Assembly (NCBI RefSeq): GCF_001294625.1
Contig: NZ_CP012677.1
Location: forward strand, 3,534,001-3,598,000
Direction of reading: 5' to 3'
From: Arthrobacter alpinus
Lineage (GTDB): Bacteria; Actinomycetota; Actinomycetes; Actinomycetales; Micrococcaceae
Length of the DNA: 64,000 nt
How positions within the stretch are numbered: the stretch's first letter is position 1; every line of letters begins with the position of its first letter. Under the pieces are notes generated by a model, which searched no databases, was not told the DNA's origin, and saw only the letters and a program-made list of their open reading frames with translations. The translations under genes were made by a program, and so were the position numbers. Below are positions 8,668 to 16,619 of this stretch, one piece after another.

Positions 8668-9756
8668 ATGAGCGAGAACGTAGATACTTCCACGGCCCCG
8701 CGCCGGATCGGCAAGCCGGCAAGCCGATTCTCGGCCCTGTTTGAAAGCAAGCAACTGGGCTGGGCCGCTTTCGGCATCGCCGTGGTCTTCCCGTTCATCC
8801 TGGCCAGCAACTACGCCATGAACATTGCCACCACCGCAGTGATCTTTGTGTTGCTGGCCTCCGGGTTGAACATTGTGGTGGGCTACTGCGGCCTCCTGGA
8901 CCTGGGCTATATCGCCTTCATGGCGGTGGGGGCATATACCGCCGGCATCGTGTCCAAGGCGTGGGAGCTACCCATCCTCTTCACCATCCCGGCCGTGCTG
9001 GTCATGACCATCCTGGCCGGACTCATCATCGGCGCCCCCACACTGCGGCTGCGCAGTGACTATCTGGCCATCGTGACCCTCGGCTTTGGGGAGATCATCC
9101 GGCTGACGGCCAACAACCTGACCATCACCGGTGGTCCCTCCGGAATCTATGGCATTCCCGGCATACACCTGTTCGGCATGAACCTCTCCAACCCCGTGCC
9201 GTTCTACTACTTTTGCGTGGTGTTCGTCAGCCTGTTGGTCCTGGGCTCCGCGCGCCTGGGCAAATCCCGGCTGGGACGCGCGTGGCGTTTTGTCCGTGAG
9301 GACGAGGACGCCGCCGAGGCCATGGGCATCCACACCTACAAGGTGAAGCTGGCGGCCTACATCTTTGGTGCCATTTGGGGAGGACTTGGAGGCATGCTCT
9401 TTGCCGCACATCTCTCGGCGATCTCACCACAGAGTTTCGTGTTCTTGCAGTCCGCACTTGTGCTGATGGCCGTGGTTCTGGGCGGCATGGGCAACACCCG
9501 CGGCGTGGTGGTGGGAGCGGTTGTCATCTCGCTGCTGCCGGAGTTCCTGCGAGACATGGGCAACCTGCGGTACGTGATCTTTGGCGTCGTACTGATCCTG
9601 GTCATGGTGCTGCGGCCCCAAGGGTTCTGGCCTGCCCGTGCCTTTGAAGTGGAAAAGAGCGACGACGAAGAAGGGCCAGGCGGCGGCACCAAAGGCACCC
9701 GCCGGGACCGCCGGAAAACCGCGTCAGCAAACTCGGCGACAGGAGAAAACGCATGA
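8668..9756 (+). CDS. livM: Branched-chain-type ABC transporter permease LivM
   Basis: A 362-residue permease with the LivM pattern: NIVVGYCGLLDLGYIAFMAVG in the first half and the conserved loop GRAWRFVREDEDAAEAMGI before the last helices. The C-terminal 40 residues are charged and cytoplasmic. The ATG at 8668 is two bases after the livH stop; a longer frame overlaps livH and lacks family similarity. It shares its stop region with livG in an ATGA overlap, indicating one transcript and coupled translation. Confidence 0.92.
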   Translation: MSENVDTSTAPRRIGKPASRFSALFESKQLGWAAFGIAVVFPFILASNYAMNIATTAVIFVLLASGLNIVVGYCGLLDLGYIAFMAVGAYTAGIVSKAWELPILFTIPAVLVMTILAGLIIGAPTLRLRSDYLAIVTLGFGEIIRLTANNLTITGGPSGIYGIPGIHLFGMNLSNPVPFYYFCVVFVSLLVLGSARLGKSRLGRAWRFVREDEDAAEAMGIHTYKVKLAAYIFGAIWGGLGGMLFAAHLSAISPQSFVFLQSALVLMAVVLGGMGNTRGVVVGAVVISLLPEFLRDMGNLRYVIFGVVLILVMVLRPQGFWPARAFEVEKSDDEEGPGGGTKGTRRDRRKTASANSATGENA

Positions 9757-10613
9757 GCCCGCTGCTGGAAGTCAAAGATCTACAGATCGCCTTTGGCGGG
9801 GTGAAAGCCGTCAACGGGCTCTCCTTCACCGCGGACGCAGGCGAGATCGTCTCGGTGATTGGACCCAACGGGGCGGGGAAGACCAGCGCCTTCAACTGCA
9901 TCACCGGCTTCTACAAGCCCGTCAGCGGCACCGTCAAGGTCGACGGGCAGGACATCACGGGCAAGCGCCCTGCGGTCATCGCAGCAACGGGAGTCACCCG
10001 CACCTTCCAAAACCTGCGCCTGTTTCCGGATCTGACAGTGCTGGACAATGTGCGCGGTGGCATGCACCTCTACGGTGGCCAGAACTTTGTCGACGCATTA
10101 TTCCACACCCCCCGCTACCGCAAGAGTGAGGCGTTCTACACCGAGGAGGCACACCGCTGGCTGGACTTTGTGGGCTACAAGGGCGGGCGGGGCATCCCCG
10201 TGAGAAACCTGGCTTACGGCCAGCAACGGCAGGTGGAGATGGCGCGGGCCATGGCGCGCAAGGCCAAACTTGTGCTGCTGGATGAGCCAGGTGCCGGGCT
10301 GAACCACTCGGAGAAACGTGATCTGCTGGAACTGTGCCGCAAGATCCGGGACCTGGGGGCCGCCGTCGTGCTGATTGAGCATGACATGAGCGTTGTCATG
10401 GAAGTCAGCGAACGGGTGGTGGTGATGAACTTTGGCAAGGAGATCGCCGACGGCACGCCGGCCCAGGTGAAGATCAACCCGGCCGTCATCGAGGCGTATC
10501 TGGGCAAGGACGACGACGCTGAGCCGCCAACGCGCAGCGCCACCTCCGTGGAGGATGCCGAAGCGGCGGCAAACGCCGCAGCCAATGCGCAGTTCGAGGG
10601 AGGCGAATCCTGA
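9753..10613 (+). CDS. livG: Branched-chain-type ABC transporter ATP-binding protein LivG
   Basis: A 286-residue ATPase with Walker A GPNGAGKTS (about residues 34-42), a Q-loop in TRTFQNLRLF, an atypical signature region LAYGQQRQVEMARAMA, and Walker B LVLLDEPGAGL. The last 35 residues are an Ala/Glu-rich tail beyond the usual LivG end. It pairs with LivF to energise LivHM. It overlaps livM by 4 bp and livF by 1 bp. Confidence 0.93.
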   Translation: MSPLLEVKDLQIAFGGVKAVNGLSFTADAGEIVSVIGPNGAGKTSAFNCITGFYKPVSGTVKVDGQDITGKRPAVIAATGVTRTFQNLRLFPDLTVLDNVRGGMHLYGGQNFVDALFHTPRYRKSEAFYTEEAHRWLDFVGYKGGRGIPVRNLAYGQQRQVEMARAMARKAKLVLLDEPGAGLNHSEKRDLLELCRKIRDLGAAVVLIEHDMSVVMEVSERVVVMNFGKEIADGTPAQVKINPAVIEAYLGKDDDAEPPTRSATSVEDAEAAANAAANAQFEGGES

Positions 10614-11323
10614 TGTCAATGCTCGAATTTGACAACGTGGAGGTGTATTACGGCAAGATCCAGGCGCTGCGCGGCATCAGCGTCCGTGTTGAAGAGGGCG
10701 AGATCGTGGCCTTGCTGGGCAACAACGGGGCGGGGAAAACCACCACGCTTTCGGCTGCGTCGGCCATCGTGAAGACACACTCCGGGCGAATCAGTTTTGC
10801 CGGTACCGACATCACCCGCGCCAAGCCGTGGGACGTGGTGGGCGACGGCCTGATCCACGTGCCGGAGGGGCGGCGGATCTTCTCCACCCTTTCGGTCCTG
10901 GAAAACCTGCAACTGGGCGGGTATTTGGTCAAGGACAAGGCGGCGGTGGCCAAGCGGCTCAAGGACGTCTTCGAGCTGTTGCCCTTGCTGGCGCAACGAA
11001 GGAGCCAGCAGGGCGGCACTCTCTCAGGCGGCGAGCAGCAGATGCTGGCCATTGGCCGGGCCCTGATTGCCGGGCCCAAGATGCTCATGCTCGACGAGCC
11101 GTCCATGGGGTTGGCACCGCTGATCGTGGCCCAGGTCATGCAAGTCATCAAGGAAGTCAACGCCAATGGCACCACCGTGTTGCTCGTGGAGCAGAATGCG
11201 CGGGCGGCGCTGAAGATCACCAGCCGCGGCTACGTCATCGAAAACGGTCTCACCACCATGACAGGCACCGGGCCCGAGCTCTTGGCGGATTCACGCATTG
11301 TTGAGGCGTATCTTGGCGCTTGA
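10613..11323 (+). CDS. livF: Branched-chain-type ABC transporter ATP-binding protein LivF
   Basis: A 236-residue ATPase typical of LivF: Walker A GNNGAGKTTT, signature LSGGEQQMLAIGRAL, Walker B MLMLDEPSMGLAP and the LivF-specific HVPEGRRIFSTLSVLENL. The start ATG overlaps the livG stop by one base; an ATG two codons on is an alternative. It completes a five-gene import system (K, H, M, G, F) on the plus strand. Confidence 0.93.
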   Translation: MSMLEFDNVEVYYGKIQALRGISVRVEEGEIVALLGNNGAGKTTTLSAASAIVKTHSGRISFAGTDITRAKPWDVVGDGLIHVPEGRRIFSTLSVLENLQLGGYLVKDKAAVAKRLKDVFELLPLLAQRRSQQGGTLSGGEQQMLAIGRALIAGPKMLMLDEPSMGLAPLIVAQVMQVIKEVNANGTTVLLVEQNARAALKITSRGYVIENGLTTMTGTGPELLADSRIVEAYLGA

Positions 11324-11348
11324 CCCCGGGCAGATGAAGGGTCTGCGC

Positions 11349-12374
11349 ATGAAGGCGGCGCAGTGGAAAATTTCAACCGTTGACTACCACACGGCGGGGG
11401 AGCCGTTCCGGATAGTGCCGGCACTGCCGTTTCCCATCGAGGGGGACACGGTGCTGGCCCGACGGCAGAACGCCATGGAGGGCCCCGCCGACACCCTGCG
11501 CCAGATGCTGGTCAACGAGCCGCGCGGACACGCAGACATGTACGGCGGCTTCATTGTCCCGCCCAACGATTCAGGGGCCCACTTGGGGGTGTTGTTTTGG
11601 CACAAGGACGGGTTTTCCACGGCGTGCGGCCACGGCACCATCGCCCTAGGTGCCTGGGCTGTGCGCAGCGGCATGGTACCGGCCCCCGACGACGGCGACA
11701 CCGACGTGGTCATCGACGTCCCGTCGGGCCGGGTGAAGGCACGGGTGCACACCGAGGACGGACGCATCACCGCGGTGGCGTTCCGCAATGTGCCCTCATT
11801 CGTGGCGGTGCGGAACGTGGAAGTTACTACACCGGATTTCGGCACCCTGCGCATTGACGTGTTGTGGGGCGGGGCGCTGTACGCGTCACTGCCGGCGCGG
11901 GCGGCAGGGCTGGATATCACGCCGTCGAACCTCAACCGGCTCATTGAGGCTGGGCGGCAAATCAAGGCGGCGCTGGCCGGGCACCCTGCCGCGCAGCACC
12001 CCACGGAGACTCGTTTGGACGGCATTTACGGAACCATTTTTCATGAGGATGTTCACGCGGGCGGCGGGCTGGTGCACACCGGGGACCTGGCCCAGCGCAA
12101 CGTCACGATCTTTGCCGACGGGCAAGTTGACCGCTCACCGTGCGGTTCCGGGACCGCCGCCCGAGTGGCTTCCCTAGCTGCCTCTGGACAGCTCGCGGAT
12201 GGGCAGGTGCTGGATCACTTCTCCATCATTGACTCCCACTTCACGGCCACGGTGGCGCAGGCCAGTGACGCTGGGGTGATAGTCGATGTCACCTCCAACG
12301 CCTTTCCCGTGGGCGAAAGTACCTTCACTCTGGCGGACGACGACGAACTGGGCCTGGGATTCGTGCTGCGGTGA
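11349..12374 (+). CDS. Proline racemase family protein (first copy)
   Basis: A 341-residue member of the proline racemase / hydroxyproline epimerase family. Both catalytic thiols are present: Cys93 in TACGHGTIALG and Cys265 in SPCGSGTAAR, so it should be a two-base racemase or epimerase rather than a trans-3-hydroxyproline dehydratase, in which the second cysteine is replaced. The start at 11349 has GAAGGG eight bases upstream; an ATG at 11334 is possible. It follows livF by 25 bp and so probably acts on the amino acid that the transporter imports, such as proline, hydroxyproline or a betaine-like analogue. A second family member lies at 17536. Confidence 0.88.
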   Translation: MKAAQWKISTVDYHTAGEPFRIVPALPFPIEGDTVLARRQNAMEGPADTLRQMLVNEPRGHADMYGGFIVPPNDSGAHLGVLFWHKDGFSTACGHGTIALGAWAVRSGMVPAPDDGDTDVVIDVPSGRVKARVHTEDGRITAVAFRNVPSFVAVRNVEVTTPDFGTLRIDVLWGGALYASLPARAAGLDITPSNLNRLIEAGRQIKAALAGHPAAQHPTETRLDGIYGTIFHEDVHAGGGLVHTGDLAQRNVTIFADGQVDRSPCGSGTAARVASLAASGQLADGQVLDHFSIIDSHFTATVAQASDAGVIVDVTSNAFPVGESTFTLADDDELGLGFVLR

Positions 12375-12463
12375 GTGGGGCCCGCGCCTGAGGCCTGTCA
12401 CGGTTTGTCTCGGAGAGCGTGGGGGATTCGCTGTGGCGGCGTGAAAGCTGGGAAGATTGAGCC

Positions 12464-13759
12464 ATGAGCGATCCGAGTTACACCATTCCTGGCCTGTATG
12501 TGAGCGATTTTCGTGTGAGCGTGCCATTGGACTGGTTTGATGAGAGCAACGCCACCACCATTTCGGTTTTCGCGCGCGAGCTTGTTGACCCGGCGCGGCG
12601 CCATGAGAAGCTCCCTGTCATGGTCTTCTTGCAGGGCGGCCCCGGAGGTAAGGCCCCGCGTCCCCTGGGCGCCACGGGCTGGATTGGCCAGGCGCTGAAG
12701 ACCCACCGCGTGGTGCTCCTTGACCAGCGCGGCACGGGCCGCAGCACCCGGGTGGACGCCCGGACCATGGGGCAATTCCCCGACGCGGGAGCGGGTGCGG
12801 ACTATCTCTCGCATTTCCGGGCCGACTCGATAGTGGCCGACGCCGAACACATCCGAAAGACCCGTTTTGGTGGCCAGCGCTGGTCAACTCTGGGGCAAAG
12901 CTATGGCGGCTTCCTGACCCTGACGTACCTTTCACGTGCCCCCGAAGCGCTCACTGCCTGCTATGTGACCGGCGGCCTGGCGAGCGTGCGGCCCGACGCC
13001 TCCGAGGTCTACAGGCGCACCTTCCCGCGCACGGCAGCGAAGAACCGCCAGTTTTACGCCCGCTACCCGAAGGATGAGGTCCTGGTTGCCCGCTTGGCCG
13101 ACCACCTTGGTGCCAATGATGTCAGGCTGCCCGACGGCGACAGGCTCACGGTCCGCCGCCTGCAGACCCTGGGCATCGACTTTGGCATGAAGCCGGGGTT
13201 TGAGCGCATGCACTGGCTCCTTGACGAGGCCTTCAGCGACGACGGCGAACACCTCACCGATGGATTCCTGGCCGAGGTGCTGGCCCGCACCTGCTTTGCC
13301 GGCAACCCGCTTTTTGCGGCACTGCAGGAGAGTATCTACTCCCACGGTTCCAATGGCCCCACAGCTTGGGCGGCCCAGCGCGAGCTGGCGAACCACCCGG
13401 AATTTGCCGACACGGCCCGGCCTCTGATGTTCACCGGGGAGATGATGTTCCCTTGGATGTTTGAGGAGATCCGGCTGTTGCGTCCCTTTGCTGGTGCCGT
13501 CAATGAGTTGGCCAGCCGCGAGACGAGCACGCAGCTCTATGACCTGGACAGGCTTGCCGCCAACCAAGTGCCGCTTGCCGCAGCCGTCTATTATGACGAC
13601 ATGTATGTCGACTCCGGACTCCAGCTGGACACCGCTGCAGCGGTGGGGAACGTGCACGCCTGGGTCACGAACGAATTTGAACACGATGGCATTGGCAACG
13701 ACAAGGTTTTCGCCTACCTGCGCAACACCCTTCACGAGCTGGGCGGGGGAATTGCGTAG
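12464..13759 (+). CDS. Proline iminopeptidase-like alpha/beta hydrolase (S33)
   Basis: A 431-residue alpha/beta hydrolase. The oxyanion loop FLQGGPGG (about residues 51-58), LLDQRGTGRST, and the nucleophile elbow LGQSYGGFL with Ser as nucleophile match proline iminopeptidases of family S33. The C-terminal NEFEHDGIG supplies a likely catalytic His. These enzymes release N-terminal proline or hydroxyproline from peptides in the cytoplasm. It follows the racemase by 89 bp on the same strand, which supports a shared job in proline-peptide use. Confidence 0.88.
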   Translation: MSDPSYTIPGLYVSDFRVSVPLDWFDESNATTISVFARELVDPARRHEKLPVMVFLQGGPGGKAPRPLGATGWIGQALKTHRVVLLDQRGTGRSTRVDARTMGQFPDAGAGADYLSHFRADSIVADAEHIRKTRFGGQRWSTLGQSYGGFLTLTYLSRAPEALTACYVTGGLASVRPDASEVYRRTFPRTAAKNRQFYARYPKDEVLVARLADHLGANDVRLPDGDRLTVRRLQTLGIDFGMKPGFERMHWLLDEAFSDDGEHLTDGFLAEVLARTCFAGNPLFAALQESIYSHGSNGPTAWAAQRELANHPEFADTARPLMFTGEMMFPWMFEEIRLLRPFAGAVNELASRETSTQLYDLDRLAANQVPLAAAVYYDDMYVDSGLQLDTAAAVGNVHAWVTNEFEHDGIGNDKVFAYLRNTLHELGGGIA

Positions 13760-13849
13760 TGGACGACACGTCAAGCGGTAGGTCCGCCGCCCAGCACCAT
13801 GTGGCCCCTGGCCCGATTTCCTTGAAGCCGTCACGGCAGAACCACTCGG

Positions 13850-15070
13850 GTGCGCATGCGTAGTCCGTGGCGGAACCTCTCGCTCGCCGGCACCCTCAAG
13901 GCCGGCGTCTCACCGATGCCGGCCTGGGTGTCCTTTGCCATTGCCTTGATCGTCACAGTGTCGGCCGTCGATGACGTACGGCTGTTCTTTGTGAAATATC
14001 AGGACGGGAACTTTCCCTGGTGGATGCTGGCAGGAACAGTAAGCTACTGGGCGCTGTGGATGGCTCTAGCCTTCAGGCCCCACCTTGCCGTCATTCCACT
14101 TTTGGCGTTGCTGGTAACCATGTATCCCAACACTCAACCCAGTGGTGGATTACTGCTAATTTTCGCGGCGTTGCCCATTGCCGCGTATCGCGTGTCCACC
14201 CGCTCTCTCATTGCCATGGTGGGAGGGTTTCTAGCTTGGCAGCTCGCCTGGGTACTTGGTGTTTCGGATCTGACCCCAGCAGCGCTGTGGGGTTACATTC
14301 CATTTACTTTGTTGCTTGTTGCTCCCGGACTCGTTGTGAAACTTCTGCGGAAAAGGGCGATCCAGGCCGAGGTGGCACAAAAGGCGGCCGAAGAAACTGC
14401 CGCACGGGCAGCCCTCGAGCAGCGCACGGAGCTTGCCAGGGAGCTTCATGACGTGGTCACCCACGGGCTGACGATGATTGCCGTCCAGGCAAATCTTGGC
14501 AAGATCGCTAAGGACGGACCGGCAAAGGAGCAGTCCCTGGACGAGGTTGGGATCATGGCCAGAAACTCCCTCGATGACCTGCGCCGCCTCCTGCGCGCCA
14601 TGCGCACTGAAGACCTCCCCGCTGTGCCACGGCAGTCCGGGGTGATTGCTGTCCCTACGAGTCCGGCGACCATCGATTTAGCGCTCAGTGTTGCCGAAAC
14701 CCAAAAGCGGCTCAACAGTCTGGGGGTCCTCACCCTGGTCAAGACGTCCGGGGACCTAGGCCGCACCCCCAACGGACTCCGGTCCACCGTGCTGCGGATC
14801 CTGCAGGAAAGCGCCACCAATATTGCCAAGCACACAGGACACAGCAGCGAATGCCACATTTCCCTGGACGTGCAAGAGGATCAGCTTGAACTGGTGGTGC
14901 GCAATCGTATGACGCCCGGCAAGCCGCGCCTGCCCGTTTCCGGTACCGGCTTGGTGGGGCTGCGCGAACGGGCCACCCGGTTGGGTGGGACCCTTGAAAC
15001 TGGCCCGGTGGAGGGCTGGTGGAGCGTCCGAGCCGTACTGCCGTTCCAGGGGCCCCAAAAACTACACTAA
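13850..15070 (+). CDS. NarL-type sensor histidine kinase
   Basis: A 406-residue membrane kinase. Residues about 25-165 hold five or six hydrophobic helices with very short loops and no extracellular sensor domain. A coiled coil (about 167-195) leads into the HisKA_3 box with phospho-acceptor His200 in RELHDVVTHG. The ATPase domain has the N box LQESATNIAKHTG and the G box SGTGLVGLRERA. It starts at GTG 13850 or the ATG at 13856. Its partner is the response regulator at 15410. A kinase with a membrane-embedded input domain often senses peptides or membrane state. Confidence 0.92.
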   Translation: MRMRSPWRNLSLAGTLKAGVSPMPAWVSFAIALIVTVSAVDDVRLFFVKYQDGNFPWWMLAGTVSYWALWMALAFRPHLAVIPLLALLVTMYPNTQPSGGLLLIFAALPIAAYRVSTRSLIAMVGGFLAWQLAWVLGVSDLTPAALWGYIPFTLLLVAPGLVVKLLRKRAIQAEVAQKAAEETAARAALEQRTELARELHDVVTHGLTMIAVQANLGKIAKDGPAKEQSLDEVGIMARNSLDDLRRLLRAMRTEDLPAVPRQSGVIAVPTSPATIDLALSVAETQKRLNSLGVLTLVKTSGDLGRTPNGLRSTVLRILQESATNIAKHTGHSSECHISLDVQEDQLELVVRNRMTPGKPRLPVSGTGLVGLRERATRLGGTLETGPVEGWWSVRAVLPFQGPQKLH

Positions 15071-15278
15071 GGAATCTTGCCAAAGAGCTTCCAAGGTTGG
15101 GCCAAATGGACAATTATAGCCGAATCGCGGCGTTTTTCATGGTCCAATCGGGTTGACGTACCGTTGATGCATTGCCAAGGGAAGCGGAGCAAACGTAGCT
15201 TCATAAGTATGAGGGTGAGGCATGCTCCCGTCCGGTCCGGTCGTCAGAGCGTGCTCCCAGTAGCTCAAGGAGAACATC

Positions 15279-15341
15279 ATGAATGCAAAACGCTCAAGCG
15301 GCATCTGGCCCGACGGCACCAGCGCCACACCCGCACGCTGA
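15279..15341 (+). CDS. Candidate 20-residue peptide between kinase and regulator genes
   Basis: A small reading frame MNAKRSSGIWPDGTSATPAR preceded by AAGGAG with good spacing (TCAAGGAGAACATC before the ATG). It lies in the 333-bp gap between the histidine kinase and the response regulator, which is unusually large for a two-component pair. The peptide is basic, with one Trp and no signal sequence. It could be a short signalling or leader peptide, or chance. Apart from this I see no gene in 15071-15409; TAGAAT at 15398-15403 is a possible -10 element for the regulator. Confidence 0.4.
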   Translation: MNAKRSSGIWPDGTSATPAR

Positions 15342-15409
15342 GAGCCGGTGTCCGGGGTTCCCCGGTCCGGATGTCAACAGTGTGTGAAGCGCTTACGTAG
15401 AATGTGAGC

Positions 15410-16093
15410 ATGAATGTGAGCGCGGAAACCGCAGAGGCACTCGACGCCGAGACCATTGAAGTGGTCATTGTCGATGACGAAAAATTTGTTCGGGGCGCCT
15501 TGCGGACATATCTATCCCAAACGTCAGACGTGGTGGTGGTGGGCGAAGGCGAGAACGGCCTCGATGCCATCCGCTTGGTGCGCGAGCTTCATCCGCAGGT
15601 CATCCTGATAGACATTCAAATGCCCGGCATGGATGGCATAACCGCCATCGGGCACCTCGTGGAGGAATTTCCGGAGATCCGGATCCTGGTGGTCACCGGC
15701 CACGTTGAGGATGGGCACCTGAAGTCCGCGCTGATGGCAGGCGCCAGCGGCTATGTGGTCAAGGACGCGGAGCCGGAAAGAATCATTGCAGCCGTCCGGG
15801 AAGTACATGCCGGGGAATGCCCCATCGACCCGGCCGTCACCCACCTGCTGGTCGCCGACGTCCGCAAGAGCCGCCCCGCCAAATCGGAGCACCCGGAGAT
15901 TGAACTCTCGGAACGGGAGGAAGGTGTGCTGAAACTTCTTTGCGAAGGCAAGAGCAACAGCGAAATCGCCTCGGCCCTCTACCTTTCCGAATCCACCGTC
16001 AAGTACCACCTGGTCCGTTTGGGCCGGAAGTTCTCAGCCAGGGACCGCCTGCAGCTTGTCATTTCTGCGCTGCGTTCGGGCGCTGTCGCCTAA
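15410..16093 (+). CDS. NarL/FixJ-family response regulator
   Basis: A 227-residue regulator (229 if it starts at GTG 15404). The receiver domain has the acidic pair VDDEK, the phospho-acceptor Asp in VILIDIQMPGMDG and the Lys in GYVVKDAEP. The C-terminal LuxR-type helix-turn-helix reads LSEREEGVLKLLCEGKSNSE and LYLSESTVKYHL. It is the natural partner of the upstream kinase. The TAGAAT six bases before ATG 15410 suggests its own, possibly leaderless, promoter. The next gene encodes a secreted peptide with an inverted repeat in its promoter, a likely target. Confidence 0.93.
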   Translation: MNVSAETAEALDAETIEVVIVDDEKFVRGALRTYLSQTSDVVVVGEGENGLDAIRLVRELHPQVILIDIQMPGMDGITAIGHLVEEFPEIRILVVTGHVEDGHLKSALMAGASGYVVKDAEPERIIAAVREVHAGECPIDPAVTHLLVADVRKSRPAKSEHPEIELSEREEGVLKLLCEGKSNSEIASALYLSESTVKYHLVRLGRKFSARDRLQLVISALRSGAVA

Positions 16094-16181
16094 GGGAAAG
16101 ACACTAATCCCAGGGCTAGTGGAGAAGACTATCCAAAAGGACAGGTGAACAAAGGTGCTTTAGCCGTATCCGGGTAGGGTT

Positions 16182-16209
16182 CAGGGACCTATGCTAAGGA
16201 ACGTCCCTG
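16182..16209. promoter_or_regulatory. Inverted repeat around the -10 element of the secreted-peptide gene
   Basis: CAGGGAC at 16182-16188 and its exact complement GTCCCTG at 16203-16209 flank a -10-like TATGCT at 16190-16195. The layout (7-bp arms, 14-bp spacer) is suitable for a dimeric LuxR-type regulator or for an mRNA stem near the 5' end. No good -35 element is visible, which is common for activated promoters. Confidence 0.45.
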
Positions 16210-16248
16210 CTCCGGCGGCTGTGACCGCCCACCGTGAAAGGCTCTTCC

Positions 16249-16452
16249 ATGAAAACTCGCATCACTTCCTTGAGTATTGCAGCTATCCTCACCGCCGGCT
16301 TGGTCATGGCACCCGGCGTGGCCATGGCAGCCACTACCACGACTCCTGTTGCTTCCACTTCCGCAAGCAATTCGCTCATGATGGGCGGCGTGGCCTCCAC
16401 TTACGGCATGTGGTTTATTCCTTGCGACCTTGGCTTCGTGAAGTGGTGCTAA
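16249..16452 (+). CDS. Small secreted peptide precursor with a C-terminal two-cysteine loop
   Basis: A 67-residue protein not recognised from any family. Residues 1-27 form a clear Sec signal peptide (MKTR, a hydrophobic core, then PGVAMA before Ala28), so the mature product would be about 40 residues. It is Thr/Ser/Ala-rich at first and ends in MWFIPCDLGFVKWC, with Cys59 and Cys67 as the last residue, enough for a nine-residue disulfide or similar ring rich in aromatic residues. GAAAGG lies seven bases before the ATG. It follows the response regulator by 155 bp. A signalling peptide or bacteriocin-like product is possible; this is inference. Confidence 0.7.
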   Translation: MKTRITSLSIAAILTAGLVMAPGVAMAATTTTPVASTSASNSLMMGGVASTYGMWFIPCDLGFVKWC

Positions 16453-16494
16453 CACTGGGTTGAGACCTGCGTAAAATAGGCAACAAAAACGCTG

Positions 16495-16535
16495 GTGGAA
16501 TGTGACATTGCACTGCTAGGGTGGGTGTGTAATAG
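16495..16535 (+). promoter_or_regulatory. Promoter and operator of the hydroxyproline operon
   Basis: A 19-bp near-perfect palindrome centred on 16504 has arms GTGgAATGT and ACATTgCAC, with one mismatched pair. It overlaps a -35 element TTGCAC at 16508-16513, with TAATAG as -10 at 16530-16535 (16-bp spacer). The same 19-bp design, with the mismatch at the same place, occurs before the dehydrogenase gene at 22074-22092. This makes it the likely operator for the GntR/FCD regulator at 21341. Confidence 0.65.
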
Positions 16536-16619
16536 GATGGTGGCGGTGTTGCCAGTGCCCAAGGGGCGGCAGCAAAAACCGCTGTCCCCGGGCAACTGAC
16601 CCTTTGTAAGGGGAGCACC

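Noticed and set aside
15279..15341. Likeness of the GIWPDG-containing small peptide to ComX-type pheromones, next to a ComP/ComA-like pair
   Set aside because: Only a single Trp and a Gly/Pro context are shared; there is no ComQ-type isoprenyl transferase gene nearby, so no ComX claim is made.
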